From assembly GCF_001659785.1 (NCBI RefSeq), contig NZ_CP015961.1:62001-126000 (forward strand): DNA of 64,000 nt, given 5' to 3'. Below are positions 63,385-64,000 of the stretch, piece after piece. Made by a program: the position numbers and the translations under genes. The notes beneath the pieces are model-generated. The model did no database searches, was not told the origin of the DNA, and worked only from the letters and a program-made list of their open reading frames with translations. Within the stretch, counting starts at the first letter, position 1. Every line of letters starts with the position of its first letter. Source of the DNA: Dietzia timorensis. Lineage in GTDB: Bacteria; Actinomycetota; Actinomycetes; Mycobacteriales; Mycobacteriaceae.

Positions 63385-64000
63385 TCAAACTTTCGAACGG
63401 ATCCTCTCCAGGATTCGGGCGACCAGAAGCTTCTCGTCCAAGAAGTCTCGACTGGTTACGTGCATGACGCGGTAGCCGCGCGCGGTGAGGCCCTGGTCCC
63501 GCGAGCGCTGGTGGTCGAATTGCGTCCACTCGGAATTGGCCATGCGGCCGGCGGCAAATTTTCCCTTGCCGTCGAACTCGAGGACGAGGTTCTCTTCCGG
63601 CAGGTAGAGGTCGGCGATGTAGATCAGCGGGCCGCCGTCGCTGTCGCCGTCGCGAATCTCGAATTGCGGAATGGGCGTCGAGAAGCCGTGCCGAAAGAGC
63701 AGGACGCGCAATCGGGTTTCGCCAGGACTCTCTGCGCGACCATCGGAAAAGTCGAGTGCCGCCGCAGCTCGCGAAACTCCTTTGCCCGACGTTCCCGCTA
63801 GTCGCGCGCGGAGTGCGTCCTTGCTGGTGAGCTTCCTGTGCAGAGCCGCGTCGATCGCGGTTGTGGAAGCCAAGAAGCTGGATTGCCTGGCGAACTCGAT
63901 GAGCGCCAGATCGACGGACACGATAGGAATGCCGTTCGCGGAGGCTTGATCTTCGCGAAGCAGCTGCCGGTCTACCTTGATGTATCTCCCGTGAACTCGG
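63385..64000 (-). CDS. DUF559-type endonuclease-like protein, 5' end beyond window
   Basis: The C-terminal part (at least 205 residues) of an actinobacterial protein combining an AbiEi-like region (GIPIVSVDLALIEFARQSSF) with a restriction-endonuclease-fold domain of the DUF559/Vsr type. Catalytic-like residues are the Glu of SPGETRLRVLL, YIADLYLPEENLVLEFDGKG (D, then E-x-D-x-K) and the Gln of TQFDHQRSRDQGL. The frame is open to the right edge. It may be a toxin-antitoxin or repair-type nuclease; no partner is visible. Confidence 0.75.
   Translation of the reverse strand, partial: RVHGRYIKVDRQLLREDQASANGIPIVSVDLALIEFARQSSFLASTTAIDAALHRKLTSKDALRARLAGTSGKGVSRAAAALDFSDGRAESPGETRLRVLLFRHGFSTPIPQFEIRDGDSDGGPLIYIADLYLPEENLVLEFDGKGKFAAGRMANSEWTQFDHQRSRDQGLTARGYRVMHVTSRDFLDEKLLVARILERIRSKV

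Overview
The window is high-GC DNA from an actinomycete, most likely of the order Mycobacteriales (Corynebacterium/Dietzia/Gordonia-like). Pointers are the three-gene proton-translocating transhydrogenase (pntAA-pntAB-pntB), an MmpL-type transporter with its own TetR, two DinB/DUF664 proteins of the mycothiol-linked type, a HelR-type RNA polymerase ATPase under a rifamycin-associated element, an Erm methyltransferase, and three tiny signal-peptide-less peptides resembling mycomembrane porins in size and style. Genus cannot be fixed from the sequence alone. Layout: bases 1 to about 28,550 are accessory DNA. They hold a partial carotenoid oxygenase, a ClpP pair with a PopR/ClgR-like regulator, a tyrosine-recombinase-like gene coupled to a DDE transposase, small enzymes (HAD, NIPSNAP, GNAT, VOC, PaaI), an ANT(6)-like nucleotidyltransferase, and at least six insertion-sequence families (IS110, two IS481, IS5/IS427, IS30, an IS3 fragment). 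Several genes here are broken: a Nudix hydrolase, a RidA fragment, a lipoprotein and a GNAT. One 3.8-kb unit (17,084-20,925) is bounded by matching IS ends and carries an epoxide hydrolase, a cupin and a GATase1-AraC regulator. A strong terminator at 28,598-28,637 marks the change to ordinary chromosomal gene order. From 28,650 onward genes are dense and intact: plsC, a patatin, DinB proteins, a secreted PQQ-type propeller, a short aconitase, a MerR/DUF1772 pair, a uracil/xanthine permease, the pnt operon, an AI-2E family permease, a glycolate-oxidase-like flavoprotein and tenA. Then come the three tandem 39-residue peptides (45,637-46,535), erm with a likely leader/attenuator, a membrane-anchored secreted protein, dihydroxyacetone kinase, helR (with a one-base frameshift), succinate-semialdehyde dehydrogenase, a secreted protein, a MOSC protein, the mmpL-tetR pair, an epoxide-hydrolase-like enzyme, a methyltransferase-SRPBCC pair, and the start of a DUF559-type nuclease running off the right edge. 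The most notable items are the 39-residue peptide family built from 11-residue repeats with matched upstream elements, the active/inactive ClpP pair with its regulator, the RAE-controlled but frameshifted helR, the leader-attenuated erm, the recombinase-transposase pair, and an array of six IS481 ends.
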